Assembly (NCBI GenBank): GCA_049656905.1
Contig: JBASMO010000033.1
Coordinates: forward strand, 1-54,903
Origin: DTU018 sp003444615
GTDB lineage: Bacteria > Bacillota > Syntrophomonadia > Syntrophomonadales > Syntrophomonadaceae
Direction: 5' to 3'
DNA length: 54,903 nucleotides
The notes under the pieces were generated by a model, which saw only the letters and a list, made by a program, of their open reading frames with translations, ran no database searches and had not been told where the DNA came from. This document shows, piece after piece, positions 16,036-24,601 of this stretch; the first letter of the stretch is position 1; every line of letters starts with the position of its first letter. Position numbers and translations under genes: made by a program.

Positions 16036-16950
16036 ATGAAAAGAATAATTATCCTGTCCATATTATTGCTGCTGTTGATCGCCAGCGGCTGCCATACCAG
16101 CCAAGCCGATCCCACAGTGGAACAAATTCCTGCTCAACCTGTAACCGAATCTATAACTGAATCAATTACTGAAGAGGAGCCCCCAGAGCAGGACCCTACT
16201 GAAGAACCCGTTGCTCCAGCAGGTGAACCTCCCGCTGAAACTGTCCCTCATCAACCTGAAGCAGTAACCGCGGACTCCAAATCCTGGTATCTAAAACCCA
16301 ACTTAGAACACCAGCCTCCCCAGATTGACGGATCTGTTCAGAATATGGCAGATGAGGGTGTTTTTTATTATGCTTTGCCGCAAAACGCCCCTCAAGTATA
16401 CCTAACCTTTGACGAAGGATACGAACTAGGATATACCGGACAAATTCTGGATATACTTAAAGAACATCAGGTACCAGCGGTTTTCTTTATTACCGGGCAT
16501 TATCTTACCAGCCAGCCAGATCTGGTTAAGCGAATGGTGGCCGAAGGTCATCAAGTGGCTAATCATACCTATAACCACCCCAATTTATCACAAGTATCAA
16601 AAGAACGCTTCCAAAATGAAGTCAGCCAGTTAGAACAGGAGTTCACAGCCCTGACCGGTTCAGCTATGGCACCTTTTTTACGGCCACCTGCGGGTAACTA
16701 TTCCACTGCCAGCTTACAGTGGGCTAAAGAACTTAACTATACCACGGTGTTCTGGAGTTTGGCTTTTCACGATTGGGACCCTAATAACCAACCCGGTGCG
16801 GACTATTCTTACCAATATGTAATAGACCATATTCACCCGGGTGCTATCATACTGCTGCATGCTGTTTCCGAAAGCAACACCCAAGCCCTGCCGCAAATAA
16901 TAGAGGATGTACGAGCTGCTGGCTATGTTTTTGCCCCCCTGCCTCAATAG
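16036..16950 (+). CDS. pdaA: PdaA-like polysaccharide deacetylase, lipoprotein
   Basis: PdaA deacetylates muramic acid in spore cortex so that the delta-lactam can form. The protein starts with a lipoprotein signal (KRIIILSILLLLLIASGC, lipobox ASGC), then a Pro/Glu-rich linker (about residues 25-85) and a NodB-type domain. Conserved parts are YLTFDEGYELGYT, the metal motif NHTYNHPNL, LRPPAGNYS, TVFWSLAFHDWDPNNQ and HPGAIILLHAVS, which match Bacillus PdaA closely (there TFDNGYE). The Glu in TFDEGYE differs from the usual Asp of other deacetylases. I start at ATG 16036, eight bases after AGGAG; GTG 16030 is too close. This supports a spore-forming host. Confidence 0.87.
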   Translation: MKRIIILSILLLLLIASGCHTSQADPTVEQIPAQPVTESITESITEEEPPEQDPTEEPVAPAGEPPAETVPHQPEAVTADSKSWYLKPNLEHQPPQIDGSVQNMADEGVFYYALPQNAPQVYLTFDEGYELGYTGQILDILKEHQVPAVFFITGHYLTSQPDLVKRMVAEGHQVANHTYNHPNLSQVSKERFQNEVSQLEQEFTALTGSAMAPFLRPPAGNYSTASLQWAKELNYTTVFWSLAFHDWDPNNQPGADYSYQYVIDHIHPGAIILLHAVSESNTQALPQIIEDVRAAGYVFAPLPQ

Positions 16951-16955
16951 GCGGT

Positions 16956-17012
16956 AAAAGGCTCTGCCCAAACCCCTCCTTTGGCTTGGCTAGTTAAGCA
17001 TATAGGCCTTTT
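16956..17012 (+). terminator. Possible terminator after pdaA
   Basis: AAAAGGC (16956-16962) is complementary to GCCTTTT (17006-17012), followed by ATC. The loop is long (43 bases) and the stem short, so this is a weak call. Confidence 0.3.
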
Positions 17013-17091
17013 ATCATAGGCAAATATAGGGGGATAATTGCGGTCTGGCCCCTATTAAGCTAAAATAATTGTAATTATGTGGGGTCAGGCT

Positions 17092-17793
17092 ATGAGAAAG
17101 ATTTTACGTAAACTGGAGCAAAACATCCCCTTACAGGATCAGGAATATGAACAGCTTATGGATTATATCGATCAGCTTCGTCAGAGCGCCCCTGAATCCT
17201 ATGCTTTATTCTGCCAACAGTACGGTGTAATACTATATGAACATTATTCTACTTATTTACCGCGCTTTCCGGCCGGTATGGATGAACTAATCGAATATCT
17301 AGTCCGCAATCCTTCTGCCGGTAAAGCAATTGGTGCCCTTCCCGCTTCACTCTCCGTCTTTCCGCCAGCATTGCATCCATATTTGATGTACATGCTGCAC
17401 CATGATCCACTAGCACTACAGTCGCTAGAGATACCTGAAGCTATAGCCTTATCAGGTAACAGCTCTTCCCTGCCCGAACCCAGGAAACAGCCGGTAGTAT
17501 GCAAGTTTGAGGATGCCAATATTAATAAGGAAACAGGCCTTAGAGCGCATTTTGACAGGCTCAGCCGTTTTACTTTTGTATCCCGCCTGCAGAGTTACCG
17601 TTATTTGACCCGGCACAAGGCAGCCCATGACCGTATAGAAGTGGTGAACGGGCAGTGCTTGGGAGGGATTTTTACCAATAAAGAGAAGTCCATTTACTAT
17701 TATATTTTTCTTACTGAAGACAATCTTGATAAAGCCCACTTGGCCTGCCAGACCATAAATTCCGCTTTGTACGGCAGCAGGAAAGGGAGCTGA
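17092..17793 (+). CDS. Unknown protein, first gene of a four-gene operon
   Basis: A 233-residue soluble protein. The N-terminal half is helical and charged (RKILRKLEQNIPLQDQEYEQLMDYIDQL). The C-terminal half, about 150-230, looks like a compact alpha/beta domain (RAHFDRLSRFTFVSRLQSYRY, IEVVNGQCLGGIF, KSIYYYIFLTEDNLDKAHLA). I do not recognise a family. ATG 17092 has GGGG eight bases upstream; ATG 17077 would add five residues without a better binding site. The next gene begins five bases after its stop. Tight spacing through 22107 ties its function to the other three genes. Confidence 0.65.
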   Translation: MRKILRKLEQNIPLQDQEYEQLMDYIDQLRQSAPESYALFCQQYGVILYEHYSTYLPRFPAGMDELIEYLVRNPSAGKAIGALPASLSVFPPALHPYLMYMLHHDPLALQSLEIPEAIALSGNSSSLPEPRKQPVVCKFEDANINKETGLRAHFDRLSRFTFVSRLQSYRYLTRHKAAHDRIEVVNGQCLGGIFTNKEKSIYYYIFLTEDNLDKAHLACQTINSALYGSRKGS

Positions 17794-17798
17794 TTTAA

Positions 17799-19259
17799 GT
17801 GGATACAATGCAATCATTTCGCCAAGCCCAATCCCAGCCAGATTTATTCCAATTCTGGCGCCAGGAAGCTGAATTGCGTCAGCAGCTGCGTGAGCAGCCG
17901 GTTACCAGTATTTCAACTGTCCAAAGTGAAGAGGATGTAGACTTTTTGCTACGGGCTTTGTATTTTGGCGGGCGGACCTATGATTTTTTTATGCAATTAT
18001 CAGCAGTATTGAGCAATGCTGCTGCACTGCGGTGGTGGAAATCCAGCCCGGAATGGTTAAAAGAGGAGTTTTTTTCGTACCTGGCTACCCAGTTGGCCAA
18101 TCATGACGCAGACGTCAAAAAGTTTCAATTCCTGATTCACCTGTACGAACCGGGCTTACACAACGGCTATAAACAACTGGTATCCCAACTCAATCTCCAG
18201 CAATGCCGTTATCTTTTGTCCAAAACGGCTAACCAATCCCTGCGTTCACTGTTAAAAACCCGTGAAGAAGAAATTGTGTCCGGGCAGAAAAGGCGCTATT
18301 ACGGTTTATTAAGCAATAAGGATTTTGATGGTTTTGAATTGCCCCCAGAACCAGAGAAATGGCAACTGATTAAAGAGGCTTTGCTGCAATTGGAGCAAAC
18401 CAGACCCCAGTACTTTAGTGAGCCTTGGGGTACCGATCGTCTAAGCGTTTTGCTGAACACTATAGATAAAGTTTACCAGTGCGGACTCATTGAAGATGCC
18501 TTTTTATTAATAGGGCAAGTTTATCGCGCCTATGAAAACCAGCAACGGTTACAGGAAGTACTGCAGGATGAACGGCTAGGGACCAAGCTTACTCGCCTGA
18601 TTAGTAAAATTGTAGGAACTAAAGTATTGCTCGGCTCAGACCCGCGCCTATCTTATCAGACAGACCAGTTCTATCAACTCTGTTTCCCCGCTTTAGACAA
18701 GGACCCTCAGCTGCAAGCCATGCTAAACCTATATGAGGCCATACTGTCATCGCCAAATCAGGTTACTCACCTGCCATGGGAAATTCTTTCTCGCTATGAG
18801 ACCTTGATGGAAATGTATCCGGAAAGCAACTGGCCAGAACTAGGATTACCAGAGGCAGTACCCGATGCTGGAGCGCGGTTACTGGAAGCCATCCATACTT
18901 TAATTAACTCATCACCCCATGATGCCTTTATTTTCATGGAATTGGCCCGTATTATGGCCCGTCACTCCCTTATTTTTATGGACAAACAGGAGCGGGAACA
19001 GCTGCTCAGTTATTATATAAGTATGTGGAAATGGGTGCCTTCCCCACGCTTTCTAAGTGTCCGCATACTGGAGGACCTGACTCATCAATCAGGTGTTCAT
19101 TTACGTCAGGAAGCTGAGCGCATTTTAAGTTGGTCTGCTCCTGGTAAGCCTGCCAGTTTGCTCACTGACTTGCAGAAACGGCCCGATCTGTATCGAGGCG
19201 GTCTGGAGCCTATACGGGGCCAGGCTTTATTTGGGTTTTTATTGGGGGTTCTGGAATGA
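17799..19259 (+). CDS. Unknown helical protein, second gene of the four-gene operon
   Basis: A 486-residue, almost entirely helical protein with many aromatic and Leu/Gln residues (FWRQEAELRQQLREQ, LRWWKSSPEWLKEEFFSYLATQL, PSPRFLSVRILEDLTHQSG). It has no membrane span and no cysteine motif. The repeating helix pairs suggest an alpha-solenoid scaffold, but no repeat consensus could be set by eye. It starts with GTG nine bases after GGGAG; an ATG three codons later is the alternative. Its stop overlaps the next start (ATGA). Confidence 0.65.
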   Translation: MDTMQSFRQAQSQPDLFQFWRQEAELRQQLREQPVTSISTVQSEEDVDFLLRALYFGGRTYDFFMQLSAVLSNAAALRWWKSSPEWLKEEFFSYLATQLANHDADVKKFQFLIHLYEPGLHNGYKQLVSQLNLQQCRYLLSKTANQSLRSLLKTREEEIVSGQKRRYYGLLSNKDFDGFELPPEPEKWQLIKEALLQLEQTRPQYFSEPWGTDRLSVLLNTIDKVYQCGLIEDAFLLIGQVYRAYENQQRLQEVLQDERLGTKLTRLISKIVGTKVLLGSDPRLSYQTDQFYQLCFPALDKDPQLQAMLNLYEAILSSPNQVTHLPWEILSRYETLMEMYPESNWPELGLPEAVPDAGARLLEAIHTLINSSPHDAFIFMELARIMARHSLIFMDKQEREQLLSYYISMWKWVPSPRFLSVRILEDLTHQSGVHLRQEAERILSWSAPGKPASLLTDLQKRPDLYRGGLEPIRGQALFGFLLGVLE

Positions 19260-20842
19260 CAGTATCTGAACATCAATTGACCAATATTATTAATAACCAG
19301 ATTAATAACCTGCTGGAAAAACTTAATACCTCCCTGACACAATTTATGACCAGTGATACTTCCCTGGCTCAACTGGATAATGATCATTATCTACTGGCCG
19401 TCAATAGTTTCTACTACCGGACTTTTAGCCATCATTTTTTTCCCGTTTTTCGTCAGGCCTTACAGGATGATATCTCCCGGCTGCTAAATTTGGCCGTTGA
19501 TGAAGCTTCATTGAGTAAGGATATTATGGCCAGCATTAAACGCTATGCCCGTTTGTACAATCAAGTAAAAACCATTCATGCGCAATTGACGGCTACCCGC
19601 GACGAAAGCCAGTTGAAAATTCTAGAAATCACCCGGGACAGAAACCAGTATTTGTCGGATCTGCTTTACCCGTTAAAGACTCTCTTGGATAGGGTCCAGC
19701 TTTTCCAGGGGATGTTAGAAAACATACAAGAGTTTATGCGGGATGAAGAATTGCTGCGCCTGTCCCGGGACTATCCTGATCACATCGTCTTTTTGGAGCA
19801 AGTTGTCGCCTTAGACCTAAGTCAACCTTCAGTCTCCCAGGGGTTGAATCATATTCTATCTCACCTGCGCCACAGTCGTAATATATTGCGAGCTCTGTCA
19901 GAAAACCCTGGAACTCCAGCGGCAATCCGGGATGCGGTTTTTAGTATGGTGAACGCGAGCGAGAAAGTTTTGACCCGGCAGGTTCCCCAGTCTTTGCGTT
20001 CTTTTTACGAAGGCAGGTTCAAGCGCCAATACCTTATGTATACCTCGCTAATGGAAGCTGGTATTGATGGCAATAACATGCACCAGGTTCAAGAGGTGGC
20101 TCGACAGTTTGAAGCTTGGATAGAGCGTCTGAATCTGGTCTTGGACCGGGGAGTGCGCTTTGCCAGCAGGCATGGCACTGAATTACTGCACAGTGCTCAC
20201 TATATAAAGGGGCATCCCCATGTGCAAATTGATCGCTTGCATAAAGAAACCCTGGACATTAGCCAGGATATCCAGCAGTTGGTCGATGATTTGTCAGTCA
20301 GCGAGGAAGCAGATGCTACCTATTTTTTAGATCGCACCAGCGAGGTGGTCAAGTCAGCTCTGGTCCGACTGGAACCTTTCAAGGAATCGCCGGCACTGCG
20401 ACTGCCTTCTTTGGCTTTGTACCTGGAACGAGTTATACTGGAACTTTCCTTCCTTAAAGCTCAGTCAGAATTGCTGGCTCATAAACAGCTTTATTCTGGT
20501 CAAATTCTAGAGCAGTATCTTCAAGTGTACCAGATGATTCAATCTTACATAGATCTACTGGTAAACATTAAGGTTGACCTGGAGCGCCTCCTAGCTCCAC
20601 GCAATATCAGTCGTTTTTGGAAAAACCATGGGGTACGAACAGAGCGAATATATTTAGAAAAGGGGCAGCCTTTCCCGGCAGAATACGTTAGCTTGTTGGA
20701 AGAACACAAGGTGGATATTCATCCGGGAGATTATGAGCAGCCCGTTATTCTACATGAAGAGGGAGACCTGTTTATAATACGAGTGGACAATTATGTAGAA
20801 GTAGAGATGCCTCCTTTAACAATAGGATGGAGAGATCAATAA
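19256..20842 (+). CDS. Unknown coiled-coil protein, third gene of the four-gene operon
   Basis: A 528-residue helical protein, with likely coiled coils at about 85-170 (YNQVKTIHAQLTATRDESQL, ITRDRNQYLSDLLYPLKTLL) and 330-450. The last ~60 residues change character (EHKVDIHPGDYEQPVILHEE, then GDLFIIRVDNYVEVEMPPLT) and look like a small beta domain. It has no known motif. Its start overlaps the previous gene by four bases and its stop overlaps the next ATG (TAATG), so all four products are probably made together, as expected for subunits of one complex. Confidence 0.65.
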   Translation: MTVSEHQLTNIINNQINNLLEKLNTSLTQFMTSDTSLAQLDNDHYLLAVNSFYYRTFSHHFFPVFRQALQDDISRLLNLAVDEASLSKDIMASIKRYARLYNQVKTIHAQLTATRDESQLKILEITRDRNQYLSDLLYPLKTLLDRVQLFQGMLENIQEFMRDEELLRLSRDYPDHIVFLEQVVALDLSQPSVSQGLNHILSHLRHSRNILRALSENPGTPAAIRDAVFSMVNASEKVLTRQVPQSLRSFYEGRFKRQYLMYTSLMEAGIDGNNMHQVQEVARQFEAWIERLNLVLDRGVRFASRHGTELLHSAHYIKGHPHVQIDRLHKETLDISQDIQQLVDDLSVSEEADATYFLDRTSEVVKSALVRLEPFKESPALRLPSLALYLERVILELSFLKAQSELLAHKQLYSGQILEQYLQVYQMIQSYIDLLVNIKVDLERLLAPRNISRFWKNHGVRTERIYLEKGQPFPAEYVSLLEEHKVDIHPGDYEQPVILHEEGDLFIIRVDNYVEVEMPPLTIGWRDQ

Positions 20843-22107
20843 TGCAGGTGGGCATTGATTTTAGTCATGAGGCAATCAAAATCGCTTACTGCCAAAATGG
20901 AGAATGGCAATATCATCTCATACCACAGCTGCAATCTAACCCTAGAGATAAAGACGGTGAGGAAGAGAGGCTGGTGACCCATCTGGCCGATTGGTACTCA
21001 CAGTCTATTACTGGTCCTTTGGAAGCAGCCGTGGTTTCCTGCCCTCATTATTGGGATATGACGCGGCGCCAGCAAATTTTTCGCGCTGTTCAAAAAGCCT
21101 TCAACTGCCCAGTCTGTTACCAGGTACCAGGGCCAATGGCCGCTTTATGGGGCAGTGACTCCACCTCTTCTGTTTCCGGTGATGTCCTTATTATATATTT
21201 AGAAAATAACTGGGCATCCTTTGGTCTGCTGACCGTTTCTTCTATGGCGAAGGAGATCTGTCTGGAATCCCAATTGCCTGCCAGATATGATAAAACCCAG
21301 CCCCACACTCTGGAAAACTTCATAGATAACACATTAAAAACCCACGCTGCCCAGCTAGGGTTTTACGAGGCGGGCCAATGGATACTGGATGCGGTCATCT
21401 TGCTGGGTTCGCCACCTGTGCTGGACCAGGCTATTCCTGTAGTACAAAGTCATTTTGCTGATACAAAACTGGTGATTCCTGAAAAAGCTGAGTTTCATTT
21501 AGCCCGAGGACTAGCTATTGGGGGCCAAATGAAAAACCTCCCCCGTCTAAGGTTTATTTATCCCTTTGAATTCCTTTTAGAATCCTTGGATTCTAATAAA
21601 GCTAACCATCATCAGTTGGTCAGTTTACCCTTCGACACCGGCAATCTGCCTTTAGACCTGAACAGCCGCTCCTTACTGACTATGTTAACCGCTGATTCAA
21701 ACTATAACTTGGCCTCTGAACACAACACCGTTCATTACCGTTTATTGGAAAGAAGGTTTTCCGTTTACAATTGTGAAAACGATGCCGGTACAGAGCCCCA
21801 GCTAATTTGGGAGTTTAAGGCGAGCAGGTCCCATACTCCTGATCCACTAGGGGTGTATTTCAATACCCAGACCTTTATTATAGAATCGGATCTGGTTGGA
21901 CAGCATAGTAAGGACAAGCCGGAATTACCAGATATAAGCCATGATTATCGCCAAACCGGGCAGCGCCTGCTGAAGATACCATTTCTAGAGCCCCGGCTTA
22001 AAGATGATCTGCAAACCTTAATGGATAAACCGGGAGACTATAGCTTAGAAGAACAGTTAGAACTAACCCGCTTGCGACTCCTGGCTCTTTTGCAATTGTT
22101 GCAATGA
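20842..22107 (+). CDS. Degenerate Hsp70/actin-fold ATPase-like protein, last gene of the four-gene operon
   Basis: The 421-residue protein keeps several Hsp70 landmarks in order: VGIDFSHEAIKIAY (3-16, phosphate 1 position), VVSCPHYWDMTRRQQIFRAV (64-83, compare DnaK VPAYFNDAQRQ), YQVPGPMAALWG (93-104, compare NEPTAAALAYG), ILDAVILLGSPPVLDQAI (181-198, adenosine motif) and EKAEFHLARGLAIGG (214-228). The glycine-rich phosphate loops are lost (FSHE instead of GTT; YLENNWASFG instead of DLGGGT), so ATP turnover is doubtful. The substrate-binding domain is replaced by an unfamiliar C-terminal part. ATG 20842 is chosen over 20827 because of GGAG and the TAATG overlap. Confidence 0.65.
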   Translation: MQVGIDFSHEAIKIAYCQNGEWQYHLIPQLQSNPRDKDGEEERLVTHLADWYSQSITGPLEAAVVSCPHYWDMTRRQQIFRAVQKAFNCPVCYQVPGPMAALWGSDSTSSVSGDVLIIYLENNWASFGLLTVSSMAKEICLESQLPARYDKTQPHTLENFIDNTLKTHAAQLGFYEAGQWILDAVILLGSPPVLDQAIPVVQSHFADTKLVIPEKAEFHLARGLAIGGQMKNLPRLRFIYPFEFLLESLDSNKANHHQLVSLPFDTGNLPLDLNSRSLLTMLTADSNYNLASEHNTVHYRLLERRFSVYNCENDAGTEPQLIWEFKASRSHTPDPLGVYFNTQTFIIESDLVGQHSKDKPELPDISHDYRQTGQRLLKIPFLEPRLKDDLQTLMDKPGDYSLEEQLELTRLRLLALLQLLQ

Positions 22108-22136
22108 AAACCGATACTAGATGTGTCATTGCTGGT

Positions 22137-22395
22137 CGGCTTAAGCAGGAGTATTAGCCGGGCGAGTGACGTACGACGAGCCGTTGCAACTCACGGCAAG
22201 ACCGAGGGCTGCGAATTGGAGCGAGAAACAGGAGGTTTCGAGCAGCGAGGACTGAGTGCATAGATGCCGAATTCTGAGCGGTCCGCTTCGCACCGAAGTA
22301 AGCCGATGTGTTGCAGGCGAGGAGTCTTGGAGCGAGCCGGCTAACACTCCTGCAAAGCCGTGGTTAGCGTCGACACAGAGATTGCCACGTCTCTG
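22137..22395. repeat. GC-rich structured intergenic element, probably a dispersed repeat
   Basis: CGGCTT-aa-GCAGGAGTATTAGCCGG (22137-22161) pairs with 22337-22360 over about 23 positions with one mismatch and one unpaired base. Inside are many GAGCGAG/GCGAG words and small hairpins such as GAAAC-aggag-GTTTC. Directly after comes CAGAGA-ttgccacg-TCTCTG (22376-22395) plus GGGGCTCGCAAT, which resembles the widespread palindromic repeat with a GAGATTGCC...CTCGCAATGAC core. Base composition differs clearly from the genes around it. The rest of the 22108-22539 gap shows only the binding site of the next gene. Confidence 0.5.
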
Positions 22396-22539
22396 CGGGG
22401 CTCGCAATTATCACCTGTGGAACAGGCCACGATAAATGAAAATCAATCATAGCCAGTAGGACAACTGTAAGAGGCATTCTCACAGTAATGACGTGTCCTT
22501 ATCAATTTCACAGCGTAGATTAAAGAAAGGAGAATGAAC

Positions 22540-23349
22540 ATGCCTCAAGTTACTTTTGCACTGCACCCAGCAGCCTCCAAACAAATAATAGCCCAGGCGG
22601 TAGCCCTCCTCCCTCAGGTTAGAGAAGCTTTTGCCAAGGGTAAAATAATCATCGGCAGCGGTACTACCAACTTATTGGTAGCTGAAGAATTGCTGCAAAC
22701 CAGTTTTGAATCCTATGAACCCCACGTGGCAGGTGCCATAACCCAACGCTCCGCCTGCGCCACTGAACCCAGCCAGCGTAAGGGAGCATGGTGTATCGAA
22801 AAGGGCCAGCTGGTAAATGAACCCTGGCTTGATTTTCTGCAGCGTTTTGAGCCCGGAGATATATTTATCAAGGGAGCCAATGCCATTGATCCCAATGGAA
22901 ATGCCGCTATTTTATTAGGGGATGCTCAGGGAGGCACCATCGGTCAGGCTATAGGAACTATCAAAGCCCGGGGCATCGAGATGATAGTTCCGGTAGGATT
23001 AGAAAAGCTGATCCCATCTTGTCTGGCTGGCGAATCCAGGCTGGGCCACTATAGAGTCTCTCACCGGCTGGGTCTCAATCTGGGCTATATGGTGGTAACC
23101 GGAGCTAATATTGTCACCGAAGTGGAAAGCATGAAGATTCTGTTCGATGCTGATGCTGTGCCCGTAGCAGCCGGAGGAGTAGGGGGAATGGAAGGAGCTA
23201 TTGTCCTAGCAGTGGACTGTTCAGATGAGGAAACTGCTGAACGGGTGATAAATCTGGCTCGCCAAGCCAACAGAAAGCCCCCGTTAAAAGTAAAGCGCAA
23301 GAAATGTTCCCAGTGTCAGAGTCCCTGCTTGCTGAATGAAAAGGATTAA
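22540..23349 (+). CDS. Conserved protein of unknown function, possibly NagB/RpiA/CoA-transferase fold
   Basis: A 269-residue soluble protein with glycine-rich segments: KGKIIIGSGTTNLLVAEELL near the N-terminus, GDIFIKGANAIDPNGNAAIL and GDAQGGTIGQAIGTI in the middle, and PVAAGGVGGMEGAIVLAV late. GSGTT after a beta strand and the GANAID/N-A-L pattern recall the NagB/RpiA/CoA-transferase superfamily, but this is a weak inference. The C-terminal tail KKCSQCQSPCLL contains three cysteines that could bind metal. ATG 22540 is seven bases after AAGGAG. The stop is only two bases from the convergent MerR-type gene. Confidence 0.6.
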   Translation: MPQVTFALHPAASKQIIAQAVALLPQVREAFAKGKIIIGSGTTNLLVAEELLQTSFESYEPHVAGAITQRSACATEPSQRKGAWCIEKGQLVNEPWLDFLQRFEPGDIFIKGANAIDPNGNAAILLGDAQGGTIGQAIGTIKARGIEMIVPVGLEKLIPSCLAGESRLGHYRVSHRLGLNLGYMVVTGANIVTEVESMKILFDADAVPVAAGGVGGMEGAIVLAVDCSDEETAERVINLARQANRKPPLKVKRKKCSQCQSPCLLNEKD

Positions 23350-23351
23350 AG

Positions 23352-23858
23352 CTATTTGCCGCGCAGCCGGGATAGCCAGGATTTGCTTTTGCTTTCGGCT
23401 CCTTCTGTTTTAAGCAGTTGTATCAATTCATTTAAGGTTGCATCTCTTTCCCGGCTGTAGCGATCCAGCTTTTCTTCTAACAGTCTTAGTCTCTCCTCCA
23501 GTAATTTGTTCTGGCGGATAATCTCTTCATTTTGTTCTGATACCTGACGTACCAGGGATACCGCTTCCACAAATTCAAAGTTAACTAAAGGGCCTTTAGG
23601 CACTGTTTCCGGAACGGGCGGGGGAGGCTCTTCCTCCACATTTTCTAAAGCCAGCCGGATAGCAGTTGTATTAAGGCCTTTTTCTTTTAACTTGAGAACT
23701 AATCGTAAGGTGTCGATGTCCGAATCAGTATAGAGCCTATCACCCCGCTCATCACGTCTAATTTTAATTTTTAGACTATTTTCCAGGTAACGCAGGGTAT
23801 GCTGCTCTATATTCAAGAGTTCAGATACTTCACCTATTTTATAAAAACGTTCCTTCAC
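23352..23858 (-). CDS. MerR-family DNA-binding protein with coiled-coil tail
   Basis: Residues 1-75 form a MerR-type winged helix: YKIGEVSELLNIEQHTLRYLENSL, then RRDERGDRLYTDSDIDTLRLVLKLKEKGL. The usual arginine-rich YE motif reads LENSL-KIKIRRDE. A proline-rich linker (EEEPPPPVPETVPKGP) follows, then a long coiled coil (SEQNEEIIRQNKLLEERLRLLEEKLDRYSRERD) in place of a ligand domain. This architecture is nearer to structural MerR relatives such as RacA than to metal sensors. Target unknown. GTG start after AAAGGAAAG. Confidence 0.8.
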   Translation of the reverse strand: MKERFYKIGEVSELLNIEQHTLRYLENSLKIKIRRDERGDRLYTDSDIDTLRLVLKLKEKGLNTTAIRLALENVEEEPPPPVPETVPKGPLVNFEFVEAVSLVRQVSEQNEEIIRQNKLLEERLRLLEEKLDRYSRERDATLNELIQLLKTEGAESKSKSWLSRLRGK

Positions 23859-24048
23859 TAGTCACACTTTCCTTCCCCACTTCATAAGTTATTATCAGGT
23901 AGACGGATCAAGGATAAACCCTCACCACAACGGGATTGGATGCTTCACAAGTCTTTGTTAGATGATAGTAATGACGAGCATAACTCATAATTATTGTGAG
24001 GTTTACAATTAACTTGATAGTCAGCCTGATTACTTTCCCTTTCACTCA

Positions 24049-24114
24049 GCTCATGTGTGCCTCCTCTTACCACACAATATATGAGCAGCCGTCCATAATA
24101 GGACGGCTTTTTTT
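24049..24114 (+). ncRNA. Candidate small RNA with a C-rich hairpin loop
   Basis: GCTCAT-GTGTG (24049-24059) pairs with CACAC (24071-24075) and ATGAGC (24081-24086), leaving the loop CCTCCTCTTAC, complementary to a Shine-Dalgarno sequence. A strong plus-strand terminator follows. No plus-strand gene lies upstream, so the terminator implies a short transcript; a weak promoter (TTGTGA, 16 bp, GATAGT, roughly 23995-24020) is possible. Read the other way, the same bases give AGGAGG-cacac-ATG followed by a stop after two codons, and then a GTG frame of about 45 codons. A leader peptide on the minus strand is therefore the competing view. Confidence 0.4.
24087..24114 (+). terminator. Rho-independent terminator on the plus strand
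   Basis: Perfect 8-bp stem AGCCGTCC (24087-24094) / GGACGGCT (24101-24108), loop ATAATA, then TTTTTT. On the minus strand it is preceded by A residues and followed by TGCTCAT, so it acts only on plus-strand transcription. Confidence 0.85.
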
Positions 24115-24150
24115 ATAATCAGGGAATATGGGGTAGGAAATCTTGCTCAA

Positions 24151-24531
24151 TTATTTTATGAACTTAATACTTAAGGGGTAGGAAAAGTTTTCACCGTTGC
24201 TGGTTTTAATGGCAGCCACAATAATGAGCACCAAATTCACGATAAATATCACAACCAGCAAAATACCCAACAAAAGAGCAACTGGAACCAGGATAACCGT
24301 TACCGCACAGGCAACAGCCACTATAATAGCAACGATACTGTAAACTAATAAAGAAATTTGAAAATTAAGAGATTCTTTGCCCTGTTCATCTACCAGTGGG
24401 TATTCATCCTTTTTAAAAAGCCACACCAACAGCGGTCCTAATACATTGCCGAAAGGGATACCCACATAAAAGGTCAGAGCAGCTAGATGACAACCCATAG
24501 CCCAGTTGCGAGCTGATTGACTATCATTCAT
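24151..24531 (-). CDS. DUF4870 (Tic20-like) membrane protein
   Basis: The 126-residue protein has the DUF4870 pattern: ARNWAMGCHLAALTFYVGIPFGNVLGPLLVWLFKKDEYPLVDEQGKESLNFQISL, followed by two to three spans (VYSIVAIIVAVACAVTVILV, LLLGILLVVIFIVNLVLIIVAAIK) and GENFSYPLSIKF at the end. ATG 24531 is chosen for AAGGA at good distance; ATG 24537 would add two residues. A longer open frame upstream runs over the terminator of the preceding gene and is not used. Role unknown. Confidence 0.85.
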   Translation of the reverse strand: MNDSQSARNWAMGCHLAALTFYVGIPFGNVLGPLLVWLFKKDEYPLVDEQGKESLNFQISLLVYSIVAIIVAVACAVTVILVPVALLLGILLVVIFIVNLVLIIVAAIKTSNGENFSYPLSIKFIK

Positions 24532-24601
24532 TATCATCAATCCTTCCTGTGGTCTATGAGAGAAGTATAAAGCAGTGCGGTCATTTTTACAATTGTTACC
24601 T

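Noticed and set aside
22141..22407. Open frame of 88 codons on the minus strand in the GC-rich element
   Set aside because: No ribosome binding site, Arg/Ser-rich low-quality translation, and the frame lies across the inverted repeat, so it is a composition artefact.
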